The notes: generated from the sequence alone by a model not told the origin. A stretch of DNA of 11,703 nt from an uncultured Eggerthellaceae bacterium (GCA_910577495.1 CAJTML010000065.1:1-11703), one strand, 5' to 3'; shown: positions 1-6,441, numbered from the stretch's first letter. Translations and numbers: made by a program.

Positions 1-186
1 ACCGACGACGCTGGTCAGGTGCTCAATGTCACCGGCCAAGCAATACCAGGACTGTATAGTTGTGGGTCGGCGGCGGCCAAAGGCGGACAGGGCTTGGCGT
101 CAAATGGCGCGTTCGGGCTTATGACGGGGCGCGCATTGGTGGAGAAGCTTGACGAGCGCAAAAGCCAGCTTGAAGCAAACGCGTAA
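1..186 (+). CDS. C-terminal end of an FAD-dependent fumarate-reductase-type flavoprotein (partial)
   Basis: Only the last 61 codons and the TAA stop are inside the window; the reading frame is open from base 1. The visible segment carries the pattern typical of the C-terminal FAD-contacting region of the FAD_binding_2 family (fumarate reductase, flavocytochrome c, urocanate reductase, 3-ketosteroid dehydrogenase): a GQAIPGLYSCGSAA stretch (about residues 12-25), a Gly-rich GGQGLASNGAFG stretch, then MTGRALVEKL, matching the family's 'pGLYaaGe...G..a...GriAg' ending. Such enzymes transfer electrons from a quinol or cytochrome to an organic acceptor, often outside the cytoplasmic membrane. The substrate cannot be told from this fragment. 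The tail ends 37 bases before a two-component system, so the genes may be co-transcribed. The family call is fairly safe; anything more specific would be a guess. Confidence 0.75.
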   Translation, partial: TDDAGQVLNVTGQAIPGLYSCGSAAAKGGQGLASNGAFGLMTGRALVEKLDERKSQLEANA

Positions 187-192
187 GGCATG

Positions 193-213
193 CTCCTTTT
201 CACGGCGAAGGAG
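193..213 (+). promoter_or_regulatory. Possible Shine-Dalgarno-sequestering hairpin before the histidine kinase
   Basis: CTCCTT at 193-198 is an exact reverse complement of AAGGAG at 208-213, which is the Shine-Dalgarno of the histidine kinase starting at 224. The loop is 9 bases. In RNA this 6-bp stem would hide the ribosome binding site and could make translation of the kinase depend on ribosomes finishing the upstream flavoprotein (stop at 186). Pairing is seen in the sequence; a regulatory role is inference. Confidence 0.3.
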
Positions 214-223
214 ATGACGAAAG

Positions 224-1591
224 ATGAATATCGCGAATGTGCTGTATAACAAGCGCGAAATGACCGTTCGCGACTGGGCAATTGATGTCACGGTGGCGGC
301 GGTGGCGTTTTCGTTTGGCTGCATCCAGCTCATGGTGACCGCGTCCTCAATTGTCGTACCTGATCTGGCATTTCGCCAGTATTTGGGCATGATTAACGTC
401 GTGCCAACCACCGCGGCGTTCATTGCGCTGGCGCTCACGTGCGTGCCGCTCATTGTGCGCAGAAAGCTTCCTTGGTTGGTGTTTCTCTGGTGTTTTGGCG
501 CCTATCTGGTGCTGCAGACAAAAAACGCGGGGCTCTCGCTCAGTATCATCGGGCCTGCGGTGGCGCTGTTTACCATTGCGGTTGAGCAGGGACGTATTCA
601 GACGCTTGTGGCTGCATTGATTGCGGTGGTCGGACTCATGTTTGCTGATACGCCGTTTGGGTCTCCCAGCCTCATCTTTTTCACACGGTTCCAAAACACT
701 ACGCTCATGATTGCCGCAGCAATTGCCGGCTACGCGTACAAGACACACAACGCCTATGTGCACGAGACCGAAGAGCGTGCTCGTGAAGCGGAGCGTACGC
801 GCGAAGAGGAAGCGGCCAGGCGTGTGGAGGAGGAGCGCGTGCGCATTGCGCGCGAGGTGCACGACATCACGGCGCACTCGCTTTCTGCGGTGAGTATTCA
901 GGCAGCCGCTGCGGAGCGTCTGTTGGATAAAAACCCCGAAGCCGCACGTCAGGCGCTGGCGACGGTTCGCTCAACCTCAAAAAGTGCGCTTGAGGACATT
1001 CGCTCTATGATTGGCGTGCTTCGCCAAGGTGACGAAAACCCTGAGATGCTGCCCACTGGTTCAACGGAGCGGCTGCAGGACGTGATTTCGTTTTTGGAAA
1101 GCGCGGGTGTAGTTGTTGAGTTGGATACCACGCACTATGATCGGGCATGTGTGCCTGCGCACGTGGATATGGCGCTCTTTGGCATTTTGCGCGAGGCGGC
1201 AACTAATATCGTTCGTCACTCGCGTGCGGACTTTGTGCTGGTCAGGCTCGTGCAAAACGCGCATGGTGCGTGTCTTTTGGTGCAGGATAACGGACAGGGG
1301 TATCGCGGCCAGTCGCAGGTGATGCGATCAGGAGTAGCGCTGCCGCAATCGGCTGATGGCCAGGGACATGGTATCTCGGGCATGGCCGAGCGTGTGGGCG
1401 TTTTGGATGGCGCGTTTTATGCGGGCGCACCGCAGGGGCTGGCGAATGCGACGCATGAGTTGGCCTTGCTTGGCGCTGACGCTGCTGCCGGCGCGAATGC
1501 GGCGGGTGCGGCGGGTGCCGGCGGCTTTGTGGTAGCCGTGTGTATCCCCATCCCTGATCAGACGCGTACGAAGGAGAGCTCGCATGAGTGA
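224..1591 (+). CDS. Membrane-bound sensor histidine kinase, DesK/NarX-like (HisKA_3)
   Basis: The 455-residue protein should autophosphorylate on a histidine in response to an unknown signal and pass the phosphate to the regulator encoded next. Residues about 18-172 hold five to six hydrophobic membrane segments with no extracellular sensor domain. A charged Glu/Arg linker, likely a coiled coil, follows at about 176-208. The HisKA_3 dimerisation domain has the phospho-acceptor H213 in REVHDITAHSL. The ATPase domain has an N-box with N328 (REAATNIVRHS), a G1 box DNGQGY at 355-360 and a G2 box GHGISGM at 381-387. An Ala/Gly-rich low-complexity insert at about 418-434 separates the G2 region from the last strand. 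The start at 224 has AAGGAG at 208-213; the in-frame ATG at 260 lacks a good ribosome site. The gene overlaps the regulator by 8 bases, implying translational coupling. The ligand is unknown; the quinol- or redox-linked flavoprotein upstream is a weak hint. Confidence 0.92.
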   Translation: MNIANVLYNKREMTVRDWAIDVTVAAVAFSFGCIQLMVTASSIVVPDLAFRQYLGMINVVPTTAAFIALALTCVPLIVRRKLPWLVFLWCFGAYLVLQTKNAGLSLSIIGPAVALFTIAVEQGRIQTLVAALIAVVGLMFADTPFGSPSLIFFTRFQNTTLMIAAAIAGYAYKTHNAYVHETEERAREAERTREEEAARRVEEERVRIAREVHDITAHSLSAVSIQAAAAERLLDKNPEAARQALATVRSTSKSALEDIRSMIGVLRQGDENPEMLPTGSTERLQDVISFLESAGVVVELDTTHYDRACVPAHVDMALFGILREAATNIVRHSRADFVLVRLVQNAHGACLLVQDNGQGYRGQSQVMRSGVALPQSADGQGHGISGMAERVGVLDGAFYAGAPQGLANATHELALLGADAAAGANAAGAAGAGGFVVAVCIPIPDQTRTKESSHE

Positions 1592-2360
1592 GACCGAACA
1601 CATCGCCGCAACCAGCACCGCCCCCGCGGGTGATGCCGCAGCCGCAGCCAGTGCCGCGCCTGGTGGCGCAACCTCCAATGAGCACGAGATTCGCGTTTTG
1701 ATCGCGGACGATCAAGATATTGTACGCAGCGGTTTTCGCCTGGTGCTTATGAGCTATGATGGCATCGATGTGGTGGGGGAGGCGCGCGACGGCAAGGAGG
1801 CTGTGGCGCTTGCGGAGCGCCTTCGCCCTGATGTGGTGCTCATGGATATTCGCATGCCGCACGAAAATGGCATTGAGGCCACGCGCGAGATTCGCCAAAA
1901 TCCTGAGCTTGACGGCGTGCACGTGCTCATCTTGACCACGTTTGATCACGACGAATATGTTTACGAAGCGCTGGCGGCGGGTGCCAGTGGCTTTTTGCTC
2001 AAAGACGCTGATCCTGATGAGATTGTGGCGGCGGTGCACGTGGTGGCCGCGGGCGACGCGCTCATTGAGCCGTCCATCACACGCCGCCTCATTGAGCAGT
2101 TTGTGGCCGCGCGTCCGCATACCTCGTTTAGCTATCGGCGTGGCGAGGGACTTGATTCGCTGACTGATCGGGAGCGCGAGATTTTGCGCCTGGTGGCACG
2201 CGGGCTGTCAAATGATGAAATCGGCGCGGAGCTCTTCATCTCTCCGGCGACGGTAAAAACCCATCTAGCTCGGATTATGGCGAAAGTGGACGCGCACGAT
2301 CGGGCGCAGTTGGTCATTCGCGCCTATGAGAGCGGCCTGGTTAAAACGGGTGGTCGCTGA
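1584..2360 (+). CDS. NarL/FixJ-family response regulator (receiver + LuxR HTH)
   Basis: The 258-residue protein is the expected partner of the overlapping histidine kinase and should bind DNA when phosphorylated. Residues 1-34 are an Ala/Thr/Ser-rich low-complexity extension not usual in the family. The receiver domain (about 36-155) has the acidic pair D42/D43, phospho-acceptor D88 in VVLMDIRMP, T118 and K140 (GFLLKDA). A LuxR-type helix-turn-helix runs from about 191 to 253 (LTDREREILRLVARGLSNDE, then SPATVKTHLARIMAKV). The ATG at 1584 is supported by AAGGAG at 1571-1576, 7 bases upstream; no alternative start lies just before the receiver domain, so the extension appears genuinely translated. 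Its targets are not visible. No convincing intrinsic terminator follows: there is a 12-bp palindrome at about 2363-2374 but no T-run. Confidence 0.93.
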   Translation: MSETEHIAATSTAPAGDAAAAASAAPGGATSNEHEIRVLIADDQDIVRSGFRLVLMSYDGIDVVGEARDGKEAVALAERLRPDVVLMDIRMPHENGIEATREIRQNPELDGVHVLILTTFDHDEYVYEALAAGASGFLLKDADPDEIVAAVHVVAAGDALIEPSITRRLIEQFVAARPHTSFSYRRGEGLDSLTDREREILRLVARGLSNDEIGAELFISPATVKTHLARIMAKVDAHDRAQLVIRAYESGLVKTGGR

Positions 2361-2494
2361 CGCAGGTTTACCTGTGCCATTTGATGTGACTGATGTGACC
2401 CTTTGGCATTTTGGCGTTTCTCATTCTGCGAGCAACGCCCCAAATTGCTTTGCCAAATTACCCCAAAACGCTCTAATGAAAAGCCACAAAATAC

Positions 2495-2500
2495 TATAAT
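2495..2500 (+). promoter_or_regulatory. Consensus -10 box for the DUF4143 ATPase gene
   Basis: A perfect TATAAT stands in an AT-rich stretch 54 bases before the ATPase start codon. No good -35 hexamer is found 16-18 bases upstream. The transcript would begin near 2507, giving a leader of about 42 bases with the AGGAGG ribosome site. This indicates a transcription unit separate from the two-component genes. The rest of 2361-2548 holds nothing else I can support. Confidence 0.55.
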
Positions 2501-2548
2501 ATGTAAGTGCAAAACTCTTGCGACGTATATGCTGCTACAGGAGGTTTA

Positions 2549-3832
2549 ATGTCGGAATATTTAAACCGTATCGCCGATGGCGAACTGGAATACAGACTCG
2601 ATTCTTTCGGTGCGGTGCTTATAACAGGACCAAAGGGTTGCGGAAAGACAACTACAGCCAAGCAAAGAGCGGCAAGTGTCATTGAGTTCCAAGATGAGGA
2701 CAGGCGCGACAACTATCTCGCTGTCGCCAACGCCCAACCTTCGCTACTCCTTGAAGGACCAAAGCCGCGGCTATTTGATGAGTGGCAGGATGCACCGAAA
2801 GTTTGGGGTGCGATACGCAAGTCCGTTGATGATGAGCAGAAGAACGGTCTCTACATCCTAACTGGCTCAACCTCCCAAACTGTCGATACGCCGCATACGG
2901 GCACTTTGCGCATTTCGACCATGGAAATGCTGCCGATGAGCCTTTATGAAAGCAAGGAATCAAACGGATCTGTTTCCCTGATCGAGTTGTTTGACAGCAA
3001 AGGAAAGTTAGAGGGTTGCAAATCAGATTTGTCGATTGAAGGCTTAATCCATGCAATTTGCCGGGGTGGGTGGCCTCATGCGGTGAATAACACCACAACT
3101 CGCTCCCAGCTTGCAGTTGCAAAAGACCTTTTTCGCCAGACCTGTCAGGTTGATATATCTAATGTTGACAAGAGGAAACGCAATCCGCTTTGGGCGGAAG
3201 CCATTCTGCGGTCCTATGCAAGAAATATCTGTACAGTCGCCAAAACTAAGACCATCTATAATGACGCACGCTCGAATAGTGATATGAGCGAGGCGTCGTT
3301 CTATGACTATGTACGTGCTCTAGAAGAGTTGTTTATCATAGATGACATACGCGCATGGAGCCCCGCCATTCGCTCCAAGACTTCCATCCGAGCCAGCAAT
3401 AAACGCAACCTTGTGGATCCGTCCATTGCGGTAGCGGCGCTAGGCCTTGCACCGGCTTACTTTAAGGAGGACTTCAAGACCTTGGGGTTCCTTTTTGAGT
3501 CACTTTGTATGCGCGATCTGAAAGCGTACTCATCTGCTCTTGGTGGAGAGCTTTCCTACTATCGTGATCGTTACGATCTGGAGGCAGATGCCGTCCTGCG
3601 TTTAGAGGACGGTCGTTACGCCCTTATCGAGTTTAAGCTGGGTGAGGGAGATGTGGAGGAGGGTGCAAACCATCTTATCGAAATCGAAAGTCTTGTGAAA
3701 GAGCATAATATGAAGGAGATGCAGGTTCCGTTAAGACTACCAGACCTAAAGCTCATAATAACTGCCACGGAGTTTGGATATAGACGCGATGATGGGGTTT
3801 GCGTTATTCCAATTGGGTGTTTGAAGCCTTGA
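2549..3832 (+). CDS. AAA_14/DUF4143 ATPase with a nuclease-like C-terminal domain
   Basis: The 427-residue protein belongs to the widespread ATPase family with AAA_14 and DUF4143 domains, whose biological role is largely unknown. The Walker A motif is GPKGCGKTT at 27-35, Walker B PRLFDEWQ at 73-80, and a sensor-like ILTGS at 103-107. DUF4143 covers roughly 200-365. Its end resembles the PD-(D/E)xK nuclease fold: E317 in FLFESL, D347 in LEADAVL, and E361/K363 in IEFKL. Whether it cuts DNA is inference. The start at 2549 is chosen because AGGAGG lies at 2539-2544. An upstream in-frame GTG at 2507 would fall at the predicted transcription start and adds residues with no family resemblance. Codon choice (more AGA, ATA and T-ending codons) differs from the two-component genes and groEL, suggesting horizontal acquisition. 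The gene stands alone between unrelated operons, typical for this family, whose members are often scattered as single, variable genes. Confidence 0.87.
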   Translation: MSEYLNRIADGELEYRLDSFGAVLITGPKGCGKTTTAKQRAASVIEFQDEDRRDNYLAVANAQPSLLLEGPKPRLFDEWQDAPKVWGAIRKSVDDEQKNGLYILTGSTSQTVDTPHTGTLRISTMEMLPMSLYESKESNGSVSLIELFDSKGKLEGCKSDLSIEGLIHAICRGGWPHAVNNTTTRSQLAVAKDLFRQTCQVDISNVDKRKRNPLWAEAILRSYARNICTVAKTKTIYNDARSNSDMSEASFYDYVRALEELFIIDDIRAWSPAIRSKTSIRASNKRNLVDPSIAVAALGLAPAYFKEDFKTLGFLFESLCMRDLKAYSSALGGELSYYRDRYDLEADAVLRLEDGRYALIEFKLGEGDVEEGANHLIEIESLVKEHNMKEMQVPLRLPDLKLIITATEFGYRRDDGVCVIPIGCLKP

Positions 3833-3847
3833 CATAATCAAGCTTTT
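3824..3847 (+). terminator. Weak intrinsic terminator overlapping the end of the ATPase gene
   Basis: AAGC at 3824-3827 and TTGA at 3829-3832 pair with TCAAGCTT at 3838-3845, leaving one bulged C and the loop CATAA. The T-run is short (about four T). The stem is AT-rich and includes the stop codon, so termination is plausible but not certain. Confidence 0.4.
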
Positions 3848-3898
3848 CGCAGGTACATTGGGTTGTAATGGGACAATTTTGCAGTAACTCTTGATGAA

Positions 3899-3974
3899 TA
3901 TAATGTGGCAGGAGGAGAGCAACTAAGTGCTCGCAACAAACGCCAACCCCATCATGACGAAGCAGTCCATATGA
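3899..3974 (+). other. Cryptic expression signals with a 15-codon reading frame
   Basis: A perfect TATAAT (3899-3904) is followed by AGGAGG (3910-3915) and an in-frame GTG at 3927 that opens a 15-codon frame ending with TGA at 3972-3974. The Shine-Dalgarno-to-start spacing of 11 bases is long. -10 and ribosome site are only about 5 bases apart, so a transcript starting near 3911 would lack much of the site. It may be the 5' relic of a lost gene, a tiny leader peptide, or chance in an AT-rich stretch. The remaining bases from 3848 to about 4030 hold nothing else recognisable. Confidence 0.2.
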
Positions 3975-4032
3975 TTGCAATCAACCCTTGTGTAAAAGTT
4001 TAATCTCATAGCGTGTGATTCCGTGAATTTCC

Positions 4033-4060
4033 TTGCATTTGAGTGGTGGGGTGTTATAGT
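4033..4060 (+). promoter_or_regulatory. groES-groEL promoter (-35 TTGCAT, -10 TATAGT)
   Basis: TTGCAT at 4033-4038 and TATAGT at 4055-4060 are separated by 16 bases, a good match to a housekeeping sigma-factor promoter. Transcription would start near 4067, just before the CIRCE element and about 110 bases before groES, placing the repressor site in the transcribed leader as is typical for HrcA-regulated groE operons. Confidence 0.7.
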
Positions 4061-4072
4061 AAACAAAGCTGT

Positions 4073-4099
4073 TTAGCACTCTTGGACTTTGAGTGCTAG
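4073..4099 (+). promoter_or_regulatory. CIRCE operator (HrcA binding site)
   Basis: TTAGCACTC at 4073-4081, a 9-base spacer, and GAGTGCTAG at 4091-4099 match the CIRCE consensus TTAGCACTC-N9-GAGTGCTAA with a single difference at the last base of the right arm. HrcA binds this inverted repeat and represses groESL until heat or misfolded protein titrates GroEL away. hrcA itself is not in the window, so HrcA control is inferred from the operator. Confidence 0.93.
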
Positions 4100-4125
4100 C
4101 AATCAACCCAACCGAGTGGTTAACG

Positions 4126-4142
4126 CAAGGCATGATGCCTTG
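4126..4142 (+). promoter_or_regulatory. 5'-UTR hairpin in the groES leader
   Basis: CAAGGCA (4126-4132) and TGCCTTG (4136-4142) form a perfect 7-bp stem with a TGA loop, 34 bases before the groES start. The arm TGCCTT could instead pair with AAGGCA at 4166-4171, which overlaps the groES Shine-Dalgarno. The structure is clear; its function is inference. Confidence 0.5.
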
Positions 4143-4176
4143 ATCGTATGGCACAACATGAAAGGAAGGCAGCGCT

Positions 4177-4464
4177 ATGAACCTGAAACCTCTGGGAGAT
4201 CGCGTGATCGTCAAGCAGGACGAAGCCGAGGAGACAACGGCATCGGGTCTGTATATCGCCAGCGAGGCGAAGGAAAAGCCCCAGAGCGGTATTGTTCTGG
4301 CAGTAGGCGACGGCAAACTGGACAAAGATGGCAACATGGTTCCGGTTCCTGTTAAAGTGGGAGACAAAGTTGTCTATGGCAAATTTGGCGGCACTGAGAT
4401 CTCAGTAGATGGCGAAGATGTGCTCATCCTTCGCGCTGATGATCTGTATGCCGTATTCGCATAA
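4177..4464 (+). CDS. groES: Co-chaperonin GroES (Cpn10)
   Basis: The 95-residue protein is the usual GroES length. It forms the heptameric lid that caps the GroEL folding chamber in the cytoplasm. Family signatures are the N-terminal LKPLGDRVIVKQDEAEE, the mobile-loop region around residues 17-33 with ASGLYIASEAKEKPQ, the GDGKLDKDGNMVPVPVKVGD turn region, and the C-terminal VLILRADDLYAVF. The ATG at 4177 follows AAAGGAAGG, about 7 bases away. An out-of-frame ATG at 4158 lacks a ribosome site. groES is first in a bicistronic operon with groEL 53 bases downstream and is controlled by the promoter and CIRCE site upstream. Confidence 0.97.
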   Translation: MNLKPLGDRVIVKQDEAEETTASGLYIASEAKEKPQSGIVLAVGDGKLDKDGNMVPVPVKVGDKVVYGKFGGTEISVDGEDVLILRADDLYAVFA

Positions 4465-4517
4465 GCCTTTTACAAGATATATCTGCTCAGTGCGTGTTTT
4501 AGAAAGGAGCCATATTC

Positions 4518-6158
4518 ATGGCTAAGGAAATTAAATTTGAGGCAGATGCGCGCAGCGCACTTGCAGCTGGTGTAAACAAGCTGGCTGACGCCGTTAAGGT
4601 AACGCTTGGCCCGAAGGGTCGCTATGTTGCACTTGAGAAGTCCTATGGCGCTCCGCTGATCACCAACGACGGTGTTACCGTTGCAAAGGAGATCGTGCTT
4701 GAGGATCCGGTTGAGAACATGGGTGCTCAGCTGGTTCGCGAAGTTGCTGTTAAGACCAACGACGTTGCTGGTGACGGTACTACCACCGCAACCCTGCTTG
4801 CAGACGTTATCGTTTCTGAGGGTCTTCGCAACGTAACTGCTGGTGCAGATGCTTTGGGTATTCGCCGTGGTATTCAGAAGGCAACCGACGCTATCGTTGA
4901 GGCAATCAAGGCTGACGCAACGCCGGTTTCTACCAAGGAGCAAATTGCTAACGTTGGTACCATTTCTGCAGGTGACGCTGTTATCGGTGAGAAGATCGCT
5001 GAGGCAATGGAAGCTGTTGGCAAAGACGGCGCAATCTCAGTTGAAGAGAGCCAGACCTTCGGCATTGATATGGACATCGTTGAGGGTATGCAGTACGAGC
5101 GCGGCTACATTTCGCCGTACATGGCAACTGATATGGAGCGCATGGAAGCAGTGCTCAATGACCCCTACATCTTGCTGACCGACCAAAAGGTGACCAACAT
5201 CAACGACATGGTTCCGCTGCTTGAGGAGATCATGAAGTCTGGTCGTCCGCTGTTCATGGTTGCAGAAGACGTTGAGGGTGAAGCGCTTGCTACCATCTTG
5301 CTGAACAAGCTGCGTGGCACGTTCAACTGCGTCGCAATCAAGGCTCCGGGCTTTGGTGACCGTCGTAAGCGCATTCTGGAGGACATCGCTGCCGTGACGG
5401 GCGCTCAGGTTATCGACAAGGACTTCGGCATGACCATGGCTGACGCTCGCGTTGATATGCTGGGTCATGCAAAGACCGTCAAGGTGACCAAGGACTCTGC
5501 GCTGATCGTTGACGGTGCTGGCGACAAGCAGGCTATTGAGGATCGCATCAACATCGTTAAGGCTGAGCTGGAGCGCGCTGATTCTGACTTTGACCGCGAG
5601 AAGCTCCAGGAGCGCTTGGCTAAGCTCTCTGGTGGCGTTGCTGTTCTGAAGGTTGGCGCTGCAACTGAGTCAGAGCTTAAAGAGACCAAGTCTCGTATTG
5701 AGGACGCATTGCAGGCAACCCGTGCTGCAGTTGAAGAGGGCATCGTTGCTGGTGGCGGCGTTGCACTGCTGGACGCACAGGCTGCACTGGATGAGGTTAA
5801 GGCTTCTGACACTGACGAAGAAGTTGGCATTGCAATCATTCGCAAGGCTGTTGAGGCTCCGATTCGTGCTATCGCACAAAATGCTGGCTTCGAGGGCAGC
5901 GTTGTTGTTGAGCATGTGAAGAACATGAAGGCCGGTGAAGGTCTGAACTGCGCTAACGGTGAGTATGGCAACATGATTGAGATGGGCGTTAACGACCCGG
6001 TTAAGGTTACCCGCACCGCTCTGCAGTCTGCTGCTTCTGTTGCTGCGTTGATCCTGATCACCGAAGCAACCATCAACGAGATCCCCAAGGATCCCGATCC
6101 GGCAGCACTTGCCGCAATGGCTGGCGCAGGTGCCGGCGGCGGCATGGGCATGATGTAA
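4518..6158 (+). CDS. groEL: Chaperonin GroEL (Cpn60)
   Basis: The 546-residue protein has the standard GroEL length and assembles into the double-ring ATP-driven folding chamber. The nucleotide site includes TLGPKGR at 29-35, DGVTVAKEI at 51-59, GDGTTTAT at 85-92 (with D86), and D396 in RIEDAL, equivalent to the catalytic aspartate D398 of E. coli. VAGGGVALL lies at 410-418. The apical domain includes YISPYMATD (197-205). The C-terminus ends in a short Gly/Met tail, GGGMGMM. The start is supported by AAAGGAG at 4502-4508. Codon use is strongly biased to GCT/GCA, GTT and AAG, unlike the GCG-rich neighbours, as expected for a very highly expressed gene. It is co-transcribed with groES; transcription should stop at the hairpin at 6257-6295. 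Whether the genome has further groEL copies cannot be judged here. Confidence 0.98.
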   Translation: MAKEIKFEADARSALAAGVNKLADAVKVTLGPKGRYVALEKSYGAPLITNDGVTVAKEIVLEDPVENMGAQLVREVAVKTNDVAGDGTTTATLLADVIVSEGLRNVTAGADALGIRRGIQKATDAIVEAIKADATPVSTKEQIANVGTISAGDAVIGEKIAEAMEAVGKDGAISVEESQTFGIDMDIVEGMQYERGYISPYMATDMERMEAVLNDPYILLTDQKVTNINDMVPLLEEIMKSGRPLFMVAEDVEGEALATILLNKLRGTFNCVAIKAPGFGDRRKRILEDIAAVTGAQVIDKDFGMTMADARVDMLGHAKTVKVTKDSALIVDGAGDKQAIEDRINIVKAELERADSDFDREKLQERLAKLSGGVAVLKVGAATESELKETKSRIEDALQATRAAVEEGIVAGGGVALLDAQAALDEVKASDTDEEVGIAIIRKAVEAPIRAIAQNAGFEGSVVVEHVKNMKAGEGLNCANGEYGNMIEMGVNDPVKVTRTALQSAASVAALILITEATINEIPKDPDPAALAAMAGAGAGGGMGMM

Positions 6159-6194
6159 GCCTGAACTGTTCGCCTTACGCGCCCGCGCGTACTC

Positions 6195-6234
6195 GTGCTG
6201 ACATTCGCACGACTGGTGCTGAAACCCGCACGAC
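6195..6234 (+). repeat. 21-bp-period tandem repeat in the groEL 3'-UTR
   Basis: Two 19-base units (6195-6213 and 6216-6234) are separated by two bases and agree at 16 of 19 positions. Each begins GTGCTGA and ends CGCACGAC, so each can form a small hairpin; the first has a 6-bp stem, TCGTGC (6193-6198) with GCACGA (6207-6212). They sit between the groEL stop and the terminator and may protect the 3' end of the mRNA. This role is inference. Confidence 0.6.
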
Positions 6235-6256
6235 CGCGCACGCGTTTTAAACTCGG

Positions 6257-6295
6257 AAAAATTGGCTGGTGCCGCTGTGGTGCCAGCCATTTTTT
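6257..6295 (+). terminator. Strong rho-independent terminator of groES-groEL
   Basis: TGGCTGG (6263-6269) pairs perfectly with CCAGCCA (6283-6289). The stem continues inward through T-G and G-T wobbles and two C-G pairs to a GCTGT loop. Six T follow at 6290-6295. A run of five A at 6257-6261 faces the T-run, so the hairpin could also act on minus-strand transcripts. Confidence 0.88.
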
Positions 6296-6315
6296 GTGTG
6301 TAGCGGTGGTGCGGC

Positions 6316-6426
6316 GCGGCCGCCGCGGCGCCAACAGCAGCGGCACCAGCCAGCTGCGGCACCAGTAGCACCGTCAATCCCGTCGACCCCGCGGCCGCCG
6401 CGGCGCCAACAGCGGCACCAGCCAGC
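6316..6426 (+). repeat. GC-rich direct repeat pair (39/36 bp) complementary to the groEL terminator arm
   Basis: Copy 1 (6316-6354) and copy 2 (6391-6426) are identical except for a 3-base difference (CAGCAGCGG versus CAGCGG). They start 75 bases apart. Each begins GCGGCCGCCGCGGCGCC and ends CGGCACCAGCCAGC. A third degenerate piece, TGCGGCACCAG, lies at 6355-6365. Each copy contains CAGCGGCACCAGCCA (6338-6352, 6410-6424), the exact reverse complement of the left terminator arm at 6263-6277. Read on the minus strand, each copy can fold as GGTGCC-GCTGTT-GGCGCC. The region is not convincingly coding. It may be an intergenic repeat family from which the terminator derives. Confidence 0.75.
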
Positions 6427-6441
6427 GTGCGGCCTCGGGCG

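Noticed and set aside
1242..2120. 292-residue minus-strand frame opposite the two-component genes
   Set aside because: It lies entirely antisense to a strongly supported kinase and regulator, is His/Arg-rich and lacks domain resemblance.
2507..2548. Upstream GTG start for the DUF4143 ATPase
   Set aside because: It would sit at the predicted transcription start, has no ribosome site, and the ATG at 2549 has AGGAGG.
3977..4109. 11-base direct repeat GCAATCAACCC at 3977-3987 and 4099-4109, as a possible target-site duplication
   Set aside because: Nothing resembling a mobile element lies between the copies, only the groE promoter and CIRCE; probably chance.
4089..4355. 88-residue plus-strand frame overlapping the start of groES
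   Set aside because: It is out of frame with groES, has no ribosome site, and its sequence is a frame-shifted shadow of groES.
6316..6398. Cloning-vector polylinker, because NotI-, SacII-, NarI- and SalI-type sites cluster here
   Set aside because: The sites fall inside a natural GC-rich repeat that is duplicated and complementary to the adjacent terminator; no vector sequence surrounds it.
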